Shown here: piece after piece, positions 43,862 to 50,804 of the stretch
Position numbering within the stretch: the stretch's first letter is position 1
Layout: every line of letters starts with the position of its first letter
NCBI GenBank assembly: GCA_000155435.1
Contig: DS990260.1
Location: forward strand, 345,318-409,317
Direction of reading: 5' to 3'
Source of the DNA: Clostridiales bacterium 1_7_47FAA
GTDB taxonomy: Bacteria > Bacillota > Clostridia > Lachnospirales > Lachnospiraceae
Length of the DNA: 64,000 nt
The notes under the pieces: model-generated
What the model saw: only the letters and a program-made list of their open reading frames with translations
What the model was told of the DNA's origin: nothing
The model's database searches: none
Made by a program: the position numbers and the translations under genes

Positions 43862-44110
43862 ATGAGTGATGTAGCAGCAACAAACTGCGGTTGTGACTGT
43901 GGATGTGGATGTGGAACAGGAGGCAGCGGGTGCAATATCATCTGGCTTATCCTGATTCTGTGCTGCTGTGGCGGAGGCGGCGGATGCTTCGACCACAATA
44001 ACTGCGGCGGCGGTTGTGGATGCGGATGCGGAGGCGGAAGCGGATGTGACTTTATCTGGATCATCCTGCTTCTGTGCTGCTGTGGCGGCGGTGGCGGCTT
44101 CTGCTGCTAA
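43862..44110 (+). CDS. Cys/Gly-rich duplicated short protein
   Basis: An 82-residue protein made of two near-repeats: each has a C/G alternation (CGCDCGCGCG, CGCGCGGGSGC), a short hydrophobic stretch (IIWLILILCCC, FIWIILLLCCC) and a Gly run (GGGGG). In all 21 of its residues are Cys or close to that number. Sequences of this kind are sometimes named after insect chorion high-cysteine proteins; real function unknown. GGAGG precedes ATG 43862 and a strong terminator follows. Possible roles are spore coat or exosporium material, metal binding, or a membrane-inserted peptide (inference). Confidence 0.8.
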   Translation: MSDVAATNCGCDCGCGCGTGGSGCNIIWLILILCCCGGGGGCFDHNNCGGGCGCGCGGGSGCDFIWIILLLCCCGGGGGFCC

Positions 44111-44143
44111 TGCCTGTCTCTGAGAATCCTTCACCAAAGATTT

Positions 44144-44179
44144 AAAAACGGGGAGTGGTTTTGCCACTCCCTGTTTTTT
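44144..44179. terminator. Bidirectional terminator
   Basis: GGGAGTGG (44151-44158) pairs with CCACTCCC (44164-44171), extended by A-T pairs to about 15 bp, with T-runs on both sides. It serves the plus-strand Cys-rich gene and the convergent 50-residue minus-strand gene. Confidence 0.88.
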
Positions 44180-44181
44180 AT

Positions 44182-44334
44182 TCATTTAACAGGGTCCGTG
44201 CCTGGGGATGGGCTGCCTGACGCGGCGCTTCCCCGGTTTTTCCCACCATACCCCTTCCTTCCCTGCCTTCTCCTGACACACTCATCATCTATTTCATACA
44301 CTGCATTCCCTTCAATTACTAAACGGTTATACAT
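44182..44334 (-). CDS. Small protein, 50 residues
   Basis: MYNRLVIEGNAVYEIDDECV followed by a basic, Gly/Ser/Pro-rich tail. GGAG lies ten bases before ATG 44334, and the bidirectional terminator follows the stop within a few bases. The N-terminal half looks like a family of very short Clostridia proteins; function unknown. Confidence 0.6.
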   Translation of the reverse strand: MYNRLVIEGNAVYEIDDECVRRRQGRKGYGGKNRGSAASGSPSPGTDPVK

Positions 44335-44392
44335 GGATTTCACTCTCCTTCCATATTAATAATATATGCAGTGTCCAGGCTTTGGCGCATTC

Positions 44393-44887
44393 ATGCTTAA
44401 ATATATGGAATTGTTTGCCAATCACCTGCATAAGCTTAAAGCAAAGAAAGAAAAAGGCCGGTGGAAAGATATGAACCCATCTGATGACTATAAACTTACT
44501 GATCTGGATTATCTCATAGGGGACCACCACCTGCAGATGATAAAAGCCGCCCTCCCGTACCTGGGGGTGTCTGCGCAGAAGACCATATCCCTCTTTGTCA
44601 AAGCACAGGAGCTGAGAAAGACCGTGGAACTTTTTGAGACAGAAGAAGTGGCTTCCATGGGCATATGTTCCCTGGAAAGTTCCGAGCGGACCGGTTCTGT
44701 CCGGGACCTGCTGCAGGCTGTCCGTCCCTACGGCAACCCCATGGAGCAGGATATGATTGACATGGCCCAGACACTGATGGAAGGCCAGACCCCCATGGAA
44801 CAGCTTCGCAGGTTCCTTACCCCGGAACAGCAGTCCCGTTTCGAAACCATGGAAATGATAATGACCGCCATGCAGGCCATGTCCTGA
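44393..44887 (+). CDS. Conserved hypothetical protein, first of a pair
   Basis: About 164 residues, helical, without signal peptide (LKYMELFANHLHKLKAKKE, DLDYLIGDHHLQMIKAALPY, DMIDMAQTLMEGQ, QQSRFETMEMIMTAMQAM). No ribosome site is obvious before any of the candidate ATGs (44366, 44393, 44405), so the start is uncertain. It is followed after about 30 nt by a second small gene, with which it is likely co-transcribed. Not recognised; the Met-rich C-terminus is noteworthy. Confidence 0.65.
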   Translation: MLKYMELFANHLHKLKAKKEKGRWKDMNPSDDYKLTDLDYLIGDHHLQMIKAALPYLGVSAQKTISLFVKAQELRKTVELFETEEVASMGICSLESSERTGSVRDLLQAVRPYGNPMEQDMIDMAQTLMEGQTPMEQLRRFLTPEQQSRFETMEMIMTAMQAMS

Positions 44888-44918
44888 CAACTTATTCATT
44901 CAGAAAGGATACATATTT

Positions 44919-45200
44919 ATGGATACTAACTGGAAACAGGATCCCAGACTAAAGGCCATGAGCAAAGAAAAGCTGGATCTGCTGACAGAATTTGCCGAGC
45001 GCATTGAACACACAAACAAAAACAACCTGATGGAGGCATTCATGTCCATCAATATGGAAGCCAGACAAAAAGGAATCCAGTTCAATGATAAGGAGACCGC
45101 CCTCCTGGTCACTATCTTAAGCTCCGGCATGCCGCCTGCGGAAAAGAAAAAACTGGATATGCTGAAAATGATGTCAAAAAAACTGGCAGGGCCGCGCTGA
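44919..45200 (+). CDS. Conserved hypothetical protein, second of a pair
   Basis: A 93-residue helical protein (PRLKAMSKEKLDLLTEFAE, ALLVTILSSGMPPAEKKKLD). AGAAAGGA precedes ATG 44919. Similar proteins occur beside the preceding kind of gene in Lachnospiraceae as I recall; no function is known. Both are soluble and acidic to neutral. Confidence 0.75.
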   Translation: MDTNWKQDPRLKAMSKEKLDLLTEFAERIEHTNKNNLMEAFMSINMEARQKGIQFNDKETALLVTILSSGMPPAEKKKLDMLKMMSKKLAGPR

Positions 45201-45230
45201 CACAGCGCCCCCTGCCTTCCAAAGCATGTT

Positions 45231-45298
45231 CCGGACCAAAACCATCCCCGGACCAAAACCATCCCCGGACCAAAACTATCTCCGGACCAAAACTATCT
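45231..45298. repeat. Four tandem 17-bp repeats
   Basis: Units of CCGGACCAAAACYATCY at 45231, 45248, 45265 and 45282, exact in period with only C/T changes. The last unit covers the stop codon of the L,D-transpeptidase gene on the minus strand. Confidence 0.9.
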
Positions 45299-46117
45299 GA
45301 GACTTTCCAGATTTCCTGCAATCACGATCCTTGTCTGCCCGGTTGCCGACTGCACCAGTTCCTTTGCCCTGGCCTCCGGCAGACGGATACAGCCTGCGGA
45401 TCCATTGTCCGCTGACGCGGTAAAGCAGTGGAGGAAAATAGCCGATCCCTTCCCAGGCACACAGTCCTGGTTATAATCCAGGGCAAGGGCATAGTCATAA
45501 TACGGCGATGCCGCCGCCAGGTTCTCCGCTGAATTCCATGTCCTGGGGGTTGTGGACGTATTGACCAGCTTATTGTAATAAGCGCTGGCGGGATCATCCA
45601 CCCAGTAATCCCCTTTCACAATCTTATGATATGGCAGGACACTGCCCGGGTCATCCTTCAGGCCAAATGCCATGGTGAATCCATAGGTGCCCGCAGGAGT
45701 CCTGCCATCCCCTTCCGCTTTTTCAGAGGTAATTCCTCCCCTTCCCACGATGGAAGCTTCCTTCCACACCAGGTTCCAGGTATCATCCCCCTTTTTATAA
45801 TAGTAGGTATCCGCGTTGCAGCCGCCTGTCCCGACCACCACGATCAGCTGGTCCGCGCCCTCGGCCCCTGTCAGGTTGTGGGGCTGTATCACGCCGTCCA
45901 CCACCGCAGGCCCTGGTGTAATCCCTGGTTCAAGGGCAGCGCCCATGCCGGATACACCCGGTCCCTTCTCTTCTGCCTGCAGGCGGTATCCCGCCGTACC
46001 GCGCAGACCTGCCTTCACCGTACCCAGGCCCGGCTGTGCCGCCCATCCGGTCACTGCCAGGGCCGCCATGATACCTGCCGCCAGGGCCGTCGCTGCCATC
46101 CATCCATGTTGTCTCAT
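45293..46117 (-). CDS. Secreted L,D-transpeptidase (YkuD) family protein
   Basis: 274 residues with an N-terminal signal peptide (TALAAGIMAALAVTGWA). The catalytic region is IFLHCFTASADNGSAGCIRLP, in which the Cys of SAGCIR is the nucleophile and the upstream His is expected to bind it; cited in part as SAGCIRLP. Upstream, GRTPAGTYGF is the usual YkuD lead motif. Such enzymes form 3-3 peptidoglycan cross-links or attach proteins, acting outside the membrane. GAGGTG lies before ATG 46117. The gene ends within a tandem repeat. Confidence 0.88.
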   Translation of the reverse strand: MRQHGWMAATALAAGIMAALAVTGWAAQPGLGTVKAGLRGTAGYRLQAEEKGPGVSGMGAALEPGITPGPAVVDGVIQPHNLTGAEGADQLIVVVGTGGCNADTYYYKKGDDTWNLVWKEASIVGRGGITSEKAEGDGRTPAGTYGFTMAFGLKDDPGSVLPYHKIVKGDYWVDDPASAYYNKLVNTSTTPRTWNSAENLAAASPYYDYALALDYNQDCVPGKGSAIFLHCFTASADNGSAGCIRLPEARAKELVQSATGQTRIVIAGNLESLR

Positions 46118-46204
46118 ATGTAGTCACCTCTGCCTTATTTTACTTCCATCATTATAACCCGCACCCGCCCGTATGGGTATTTCTTTTTTCTTACAATTAT
46201 CAGA

Positions 46205-46238
46205 AAAAGCGCACAGCCTGCAGGACTGATGCGCTTTT
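46205..46238 (-). terminator. Terminator after leuS
   Basis: AAAAGCGCA (46205-46213) pairs with TGCGCTTTT (46230-46238); TTTTTC follows on the minus strand. Confidence 0.85.
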
Positions 46239-46253
46239 CCCCTGATATGGAGC

Positions 46254-48668
46254 TTATTTACATACAATGTTGATAATCTTGCCGGGAACGTAAATCTCTT
46301 TTACAATGCTGCCGGACATCTTATCCCTGACAGCTTCCCTGCCCGCTGCCAGGGCATCTTCCTTGGAAATGTCGGCAGCCACATTGATGATGGCACGTGT
46401 CTTTCCGTTTACCTGCACAGCCACTTCAATCTCATCATCCTTCATGGCTTCCTCATCGCACTCCGGCCACTGGGAATGGAACACGCTGTCCGTGCCGCCC
46501 AACTGCTGCCACAGTTCCTCGCCGATATGGGGTGCGAATGGTGCCAGGAGGGTAACGAAGGTCCTTAAGGTTTCTTTATCAATGCCGCCCTCTTTCTTAG
46601 CCAGGTCAATCAGCTTATTGTTATATTCCATGAAACCGGAAATAACCGTATTCAGGCTGAACTGGTTAAAGCGGTACTCGATATCGTATACCAGTTTGTG
46701 GCGCAGCTTGATCATTTCCTTAGATGCCTGGATGTCCTTGTCCTTGTTATCCATCACAAGGTTCCAGAAACGGTTAAGGAACCTGGAAACGCCTTCAATG
46801 CCGCGGTCATCCCACTCCGCATCCAGTTCCGGCGGTCCCACGAACAGCTCGTAGAGGCGGAGTGAATCGCATCCGTAATCCCTTACCAGATCGTCCGGGG
46901 ATACCACATTACCCTTGGACTTACTCATCTTGATACCGTTCTTACCGGTAATCATGCCCTGGTTGAACAGTTTCTTGAAAGGCTCATCAAAATCAATTGC
47001 CCCGATGTCGCACAGGAACTTTGTATAGAAACGTGAATATAAAAGGTGGAGCACCGCATGCTCTACGCCGCCGATATACATATCAACCGGAAGATACTTG
47101 TCCGCCTTTTCCCTGGAAACCAGTTCCTCGCTGTTGTGGCTGTCCACGTAGCGCAGGAAATACCAGGAGGAACCCGCCCACTGGGGCATGGTGTTCGTCT
47201 CGCGCTTCGCAGGAGCGCCGCAGACAGGACATGTGGTATTGACCCACTCGTCAATTCCGGCCAGAGGTGACTCACCGGTTCCGGTGGGCTGGTAACTCTC
47301 CACATCAGGAAGCCTTAAGGGAAGCTCTTCCTCCGGGACCGGGACGCAGCCGCACTTGGGGCAATGGATGATCGGTATCGGCTCTCCCCAGTATCTCTGG
47401 CGGGAGAATACCCAGTCACGGAGCTTGTAATTGACCATCTTATGGCCAAAGCCCTTCTCCTCAATCATGTGGGGCGCTTCCTTCTTAAGCACGGAAGATT
47501 CCATGCCGTTCCAGTCCCCGGAATTAATCATGATACCGCTTGCCTCAGTATAGGCCTCGGTCATATCCTCAATCTCAACGCCGTCCTTTGCAATGACCTG
47601 TACAATGGGAAGGCCGAACTTCTTAGCAAACTCAAAGTCCCTGTCATCATGGGCAGGTACGCACATGATGGCGCCCGTGCCGTAATCAGCCAGCACATAG
47701 TCAGACAGCCAGATAGGCGTCTTCTGCCCGTTTAACGGGTTGATGGCGTAACTGCCCGTGAATACGCCTGTCTTTTCCTTTGCCTGCATACGGTCAACAT
47801 TGGAACGCATGGAGGAATCAAAGATATACTTCTCAACCTCTTCCCTTGTATCGTCCGTGGCCAGGCTCTTAGCCAGCTCATGCTCAGGCGCAAGCACCAT
47901 GAAGGTGGCGCCGTAAAGGGTGTCAGGCCTGGTGGTGTACACGGTGATTTTCTCATCGCGTCCATCAACCGGGAAATCCACCTCAGCGCCATAGGACTTG
48001 CCAATCCAGTCTGTCTGCATTTTCTTAACCTTCTCAGGCCAGTCCAGCTTATCCAGGTCATTTAACAGGCGCTCGGCATAGGCTGTGATCTTCAACATCC
48101 ACTGGCGCAGGTTCTTCTTGGTCACAGTGGTGCCGCAGCGCTCGCAGCAGCCGTTTACCACTTCCTCATTGGCCAGTCCTGTCTTACAGGAAGGACACCA
48201 GTTAATGGGGAACTCCTTCTCATATGCCAGGCCCTTTTTGAACATCTGGACGAAAATCCACTGGGTCCATTTGTAGAATTCCGGATCCGTGGTATTCACT
48301 TCCATGTCCCAGTCATAGATGGCTGCAATCTGCTTGATCTGCTTCTTTATATTGGAAATGTTGGCCTCCGTGGACTTGGCAGGATGGACGCCCATCTTGA
48401 TTGCATAGTTCTCAGCAGGCAGGCCGAACGCATCCCATCCCATTGGATGGATGACATATTTGCCCTTTAACAGCTGGTATCTGCTCCATACATCGGAGAT
48501 GACATACCCCCTCCAATGGCCCACATGCAGGCCGCTGCCTGAAGGATATGGGAACATATCCAGACAATAATACTTTTCTTTTTTGCCATCATTGACATTG
48601 ATGGGCTTCTCTTCCCAGTTCTCCCGCCACTTTTTCTCTATGGCGCTGTGATTGTACTGTGTTGCCAT
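46254..48668 (-). CDS. leuS: Leucyl-tRNA synthetase
   Basis: A class I synthetase of 804 residues. The HIGH-type motif is HVGHWRGY and the KMSKS loop is KMSKSKGN. A zinc-ribbon (CPSCKTGLANEEVV ... CERCG) lies in the connective region. The CP1 editing domain (about 220-415, TTRPDTLYGATFMVLAPEH) removes mischarged norvaline or isoleucine. Start ATG 48668 behind GGAGG is preferred over the in-frame ATG 48695. Expression is set by the T-box leader upstream, which reads tRNA-Leu charging. Confidence 0.97.
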   Translation of the reverse strand: MATQYNHSAIEKKWRENWEEKPINVNDGKKEKYYCLDMFPYPSGSGLHVGHWRGYVISDVWSRYQLLKGKYVIHPMGWDAFGLPAENYAIKMGVHPAKSTEANISNIKKQIKQIAAIYDWDMEVNTTDPEFYKWTQWIFVQMFKKGLAYEKEFPINWCPSCKTGLANEEVVNGCCERCGTTVTKKNLRQWMLKITAYAERLLNDLDKLDWPEKVKKMQTDWIGKSYGAEVDFPVDGRDEKITVYTTRPDTLYGATFMVLAPEHELAKSLATDDTREEVEKYIFDSSMRSNVDRMQAKEKTGVFTGSYAINPLNGQKTPIWLSDYVLADYGTGAIMCVPAHDDRDFEFAKKFGLPIVQVIAKDGVEIEDMTEAYTEASGIMINSGDWNGMESSVLKKEAPHMIEEKGFGHKMVNYKLRDWVFSRQRYWGEPIPIIHCPKCGCVPVPEEELPLRLPDVESYQPTGTGESPLAGIDEWVNTTCPVCGAPAKRETNTMPQWAGSSWYFLRYVDSHNSEELVSREKADKYLPVDMYIGGVEHAVLHLLYSRFYTKFLCDIGAIDFDEPFKKLFNQGMITGKNGIKMSKSKGNVVSPDDLVRDYGCDSLRLYELFVGPPELDAEWDDRGIEGVSRFLNRFWNLVMDNKDKDIQASKEMIKLRHKLVYDIEYRFNQFSLNTVISGFMEYNNKLIDLAKKEGGIDKETLRTFVTLLAPFAPHIGEELWQQLGGTDSVFHSQWPECDEEAMKDDEIEVAVQVNGKTRAIINVAADISKEDALAAGREAVRDKMSGSIVKEIYVPGKIINIVCK

Positions 48669-48709
48669 GATTTCATTCCTCCATTGGTTATTCAAGGTTC
48701 CTATGAAAT

Positions 48710-48983
48710 AAAAAAGCCCTGCGCCTCTACTGCTAGAGACGTGGGGCTTAAATCCTCACGCGGTACCACTCTGGTTCATGCTCATGCATGCACTTATTCC
48801 TCTTATAACGGTAAGGTCTCCGGCCTGCCCTACTGACCCTGACCCCCGTGTGTCCGGCAGTCTTATGTTGGGGCAAGCTACTCCAGGGCCAGTTCAATAA
48901 CCTTTTGTCACCGGCTCGCACCATCCGCCGGCTCTCTGTATCCATCCAGTTACCTACTACTCCCTATCAGCGTATTTACACTG
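48710..48983 (-). ncRNA. T-box riboswitch of leuS
   Basis: The minus-strand leader contains the canonical T-box AGAGTGGTACCGCG (48772-48759), the intrinsic terminator (AGCCC/GGGCT plus CGTCTCTA/TAGAGGCG at 48715-48748, followed by TTTTTT) and a Stem I with AGTA near the 5' side. After GAA on the 3' side of the specifier loop comes CTG (48892-48890), a leucine codon, which fits the downstream gene. Uncharged tRNA-Leu would stabilise the antiterminator. The specifier assignment is by eye. Confidence 0.9.
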
Positions 48984-48989
48984 ATTCTT

Positions 48990-49018
48990 AATTTAGCATA
49001 TTTCCGAAACAGTGTCAA
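48990..49018 (-). promoter_or_regulatory. leuS T-box promoter
   Basis: Minus strand TTGACA (49018-49013), 17-bp spacer, TAAATT (48995-48990), just upstream of the T-box leader. Confidence 0.8.
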
Positions 49019-49021
49019 CCA

Positions 49022-49381
49022 TTACCGGTGAAAAAACTGCCCGGACGTCATCCCGGACCATGCCGCCTTATAGGCTGTCTTGGCATGCCTGGCTTCCCTG
49101 GAACGCCGGATTGGCCTGGCTGCCCTGGCCCATTTGGCCGGAGTCTCATATCTGGACGGCTGGGCCGGGCCTCCAATCCGGGCTTCCTCCGTAAAAAAAA
49201 CGCAAAGTCCGTCCAAATCCCTGACCCATCCCTTTTCAAACCAGCCATACTGGGTTCCGTCAAACCCATACACTGCGTCCCCGTGTATGTAGGCCGCGGG
49301 ACTGCCGTCAAACAGGTAGATGTGTTCCCCGTCCCTGTCAATATAGGCTGCCGGCACGCCTGTTCTTTCATATAATGTCAT
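49022..49381 (-). CDS. Small protein with four-fold beta-flower repeats
   Basis: A 119-residue protein whose first 65 residues consist of repeating short blades: VPAAYIDRDGEHIYLFDG, SPAAYIHGDAVYGFDG, TQYGWFEKGWVRDLDG, each pairing a Y/F-x-D/G turn with an aromatic strand. This matches a small domain described as a 4-fold beta flower. The tail is basic and Pro/Arg-rich. GGGAGAACG precedes the ATG. Function unknown; the gene ends at the leuS promoter. Confidence 0.75.
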   Translation of the reverse strand: MTLYERTGVPAAYIDRDGEHIYLFDGSPAAYIHGDAVYGFDGTQYGWFEKGWVRDLDGLCVFFTEEARIGGPAQPSRYETPAKWARAARPIRRSREARHAKTAYKAAWSGMTSGQFFHR

Positions 49382-49480
49382 GTATCGTTCTCCCCGTATC
49401 TATTTTCCGATTCCTTCCCTTCTGATAACAGGTATATTATAGAGGGAATGGGTATATTATACAACTTTACCGTATCTGGT

Positions 49481-49606
49481 TCAATCCTTGTCCTGCAGTG
49501 AATAAAGAAATTTATCAAACGTGCTGATGTCTGATTGTAAAGTGTCTAAAAAGCGCCCAACATGGTATCCGTCAGTAGCAGCGTGATGACAGGTTAGATT
49601 ATCCAT
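49481..49606 (-). pseudogene. 3' remnant of a chloramphenicol acetyltransferase-like gene
   Basis: A 41-codon frame (MDNLTCHHAATDGYHVGRF then LDTLQSDIS) keeps the active-site signature HHAxxDGxHxxxF that ends CAT-type acyltransferases. The 5' four-fifths of the gene is missing: directly upstream lies the stop of the HTH-desulfoferrodoxin gene. I interpret it as a deletion remnant, not an active resistance gene. Confidence 0.7.
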
Positions 49607-49608
49607 GC

Positions 49609-50193
49609 TTATAGTTCCATATAAAATAATCCATGTTGGTTACAGTACCAAAGTAATCTTCCATGACCAGAAACAGGAATACGCACCTGCAGTCCCCATT
49701 CAGGGTATTGTCTCTTAATCAGGATACTGTCCCCTGTCAGCAGTGCCACAAATACGATATAATGTTCACGTTCCATTGCGTGGTCAGCCGTGATATAAAA
49801 ATCATTTTCAATTCTTTCTACATTTAACTTCTCATTCCCATCGGCTTTCTGCGGCTGTAATGCTTTCATTTTTTTACCGCAGCAGGATATGTCGGTTTCC
49901 GTCATTGCAGTAACCATGTTCCCGCAATTAGGACACATATAAAAGTGCATTTTCTTCATGTTACCTCCCAGTATCTCGTTAGCGTCCAATTCGCCGGATA
50001 GCAGTTTTTCCAAATCAACATTAAAAATTTTTGATAATTCGGGCAGCAGTGATAATTCCGGACAGCCTAGTCCCCTTTCCCACTTACTGACCGCCTTATC
50101 ACTTATGTTCATCTGATTGGCTAATTGTAACTGTGTCATACGGTTTTCTTTTCTTAGCTGGTAAATTAATTTTCCAATTTTCACATTATCCAT
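49609..50193 (-). CDS. Helix-turn-helix/desulfoferrodoxin fusion protein
   Basis: 194 residues. Residues 1-60 are an Xre helix-turn-helix (TQLQLANQMNISDKAVSKWE). Residues 84-110 match the desulforedoxin centre of two-iron superoxide reductase: Cys87, Cys90, Cys104 and Cys105 (CPNCGN ... CCGKKM). Residues 130-194 match the superoxide-reductase iron domain: His138 and His144 in DHAMEREHY, His177, and Cys184-x2-His187 in YCNQHG. One His ligand, normally about 20 residues before His138, is not seen. This suggests a DNA-binding protein that senses iron, superoxide or redox state through a non-haem iron centre (inference). GGAGAG precedes ATG 50193. Confidence 0.85.
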   Translation of the reverse strand: MDNVKIGKLIYQLRKENRMTQLQLANQMNISDKAVSKWERGLGCPELSLLPELSKIFNVDLEKLLSGELDANEILGGNMKKMHFYMCPNCGNMVTAMTETDISCCGKKMKALQPQKADGNEKLNVERIENDFYITADHAMEREHYIVFVALLTGDSILIKRQYPEWGLQVRIPVSGHGRLLWYCNQHGLFYMEL

Positions 50194-50317
50194 TTTTCTC
50201 TCTCCTTGTCCATAATTATAAAACTAAAAAACTCATTTACAATAAACGCTCCGTTGAGTTCAAACCATCTTCTGTCCATGGAAGGTGGACGGTAAGATGT
50301 AACAGGGCATTCCGGAA

Positions 50318-50346
50318 TAGCCACTTCCAGCATTATGTGTTATAAT
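50318..50346 (+). promoter_or_regulatory. Promoter for the zinc-ribbon membrane protein
   Basis: TAGCCA (50318-50323), 17-bp spacer, TATAAT (50341-50346), about 33 nt before the start codon at 50380. Confidence 0.5.
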
Positions 50347-50379
50347 CAGAAATATCCTATGCGGAAAAAGGAGATACAA

Positions 50380-50616
50380 ATGGATTTACATACAACAGTA
50401 AGATATATAATCATGCTCGGTATCGAAACGCTCTTTTCATTTTTTTTGTTTGTAATCACATCTGTAATGCTTTTTGCCTGGATTGATGGTGTGCTTTTTG
50501 CCGTCATCATCATTCTTTGTTTTGTATTTTTGAGATGTCCGTATTGCAGAGGAAATCTTATGGGAAAAGTCTGGTGTGAATACTGTCCACATTGCAGCAA
50601 AGAACTGGATTGGTAA
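50380..50616 (+). CDS. Small membrane protein with C-terminal zinc ribbon
   Basis: 77 residues: two closely spaced membrane segments (about 10-28 and 32-47) and then a cytoplasmic zinc-ribbon, RCPYCRGNLMG and CEYCPHCSKELDW, with four to five Cys in CxxC pairs. AAGGAG precedes ATG 50380; a further in-frame ATG at 50335 lies over the promoter. Function unknown. It is divergent from the HTH-desulfoferrodoxin gene and may be its target (inference). Confidence 0.78.
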   Translation: MDLHTTVRYIIMLGIETLFSFFLFVITSVMLFAWIDGVLFAVIIILCFVFLRCPYCRGNLMGKVWCEYCPHCSKELDW

Positions 50617-50804
50617 TAAATACTGCTGCCCGTCAAAATCAAGATTGGGGTTCCGGCAAATCCACAAATCTTAACGCAACTCTAACACTGCCTCCTATTG
50701 CATTTCCGTTTGTCCCTATGTTAAGCTTTAATTGACGTATGCCCTTGATACATAAGTTGTACCAGGCATATCGGACAAAATAACGGACAACAGGAGGTAA
50801 CTTA

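Noticed and set aside
43837-44185. Antisense His/Pro- and Ala-rich frames opposite the Cys-rich gene
   Set aside because: They are translation by-products of the C/G repeat; the plus strand has the ribosome site and terminator.
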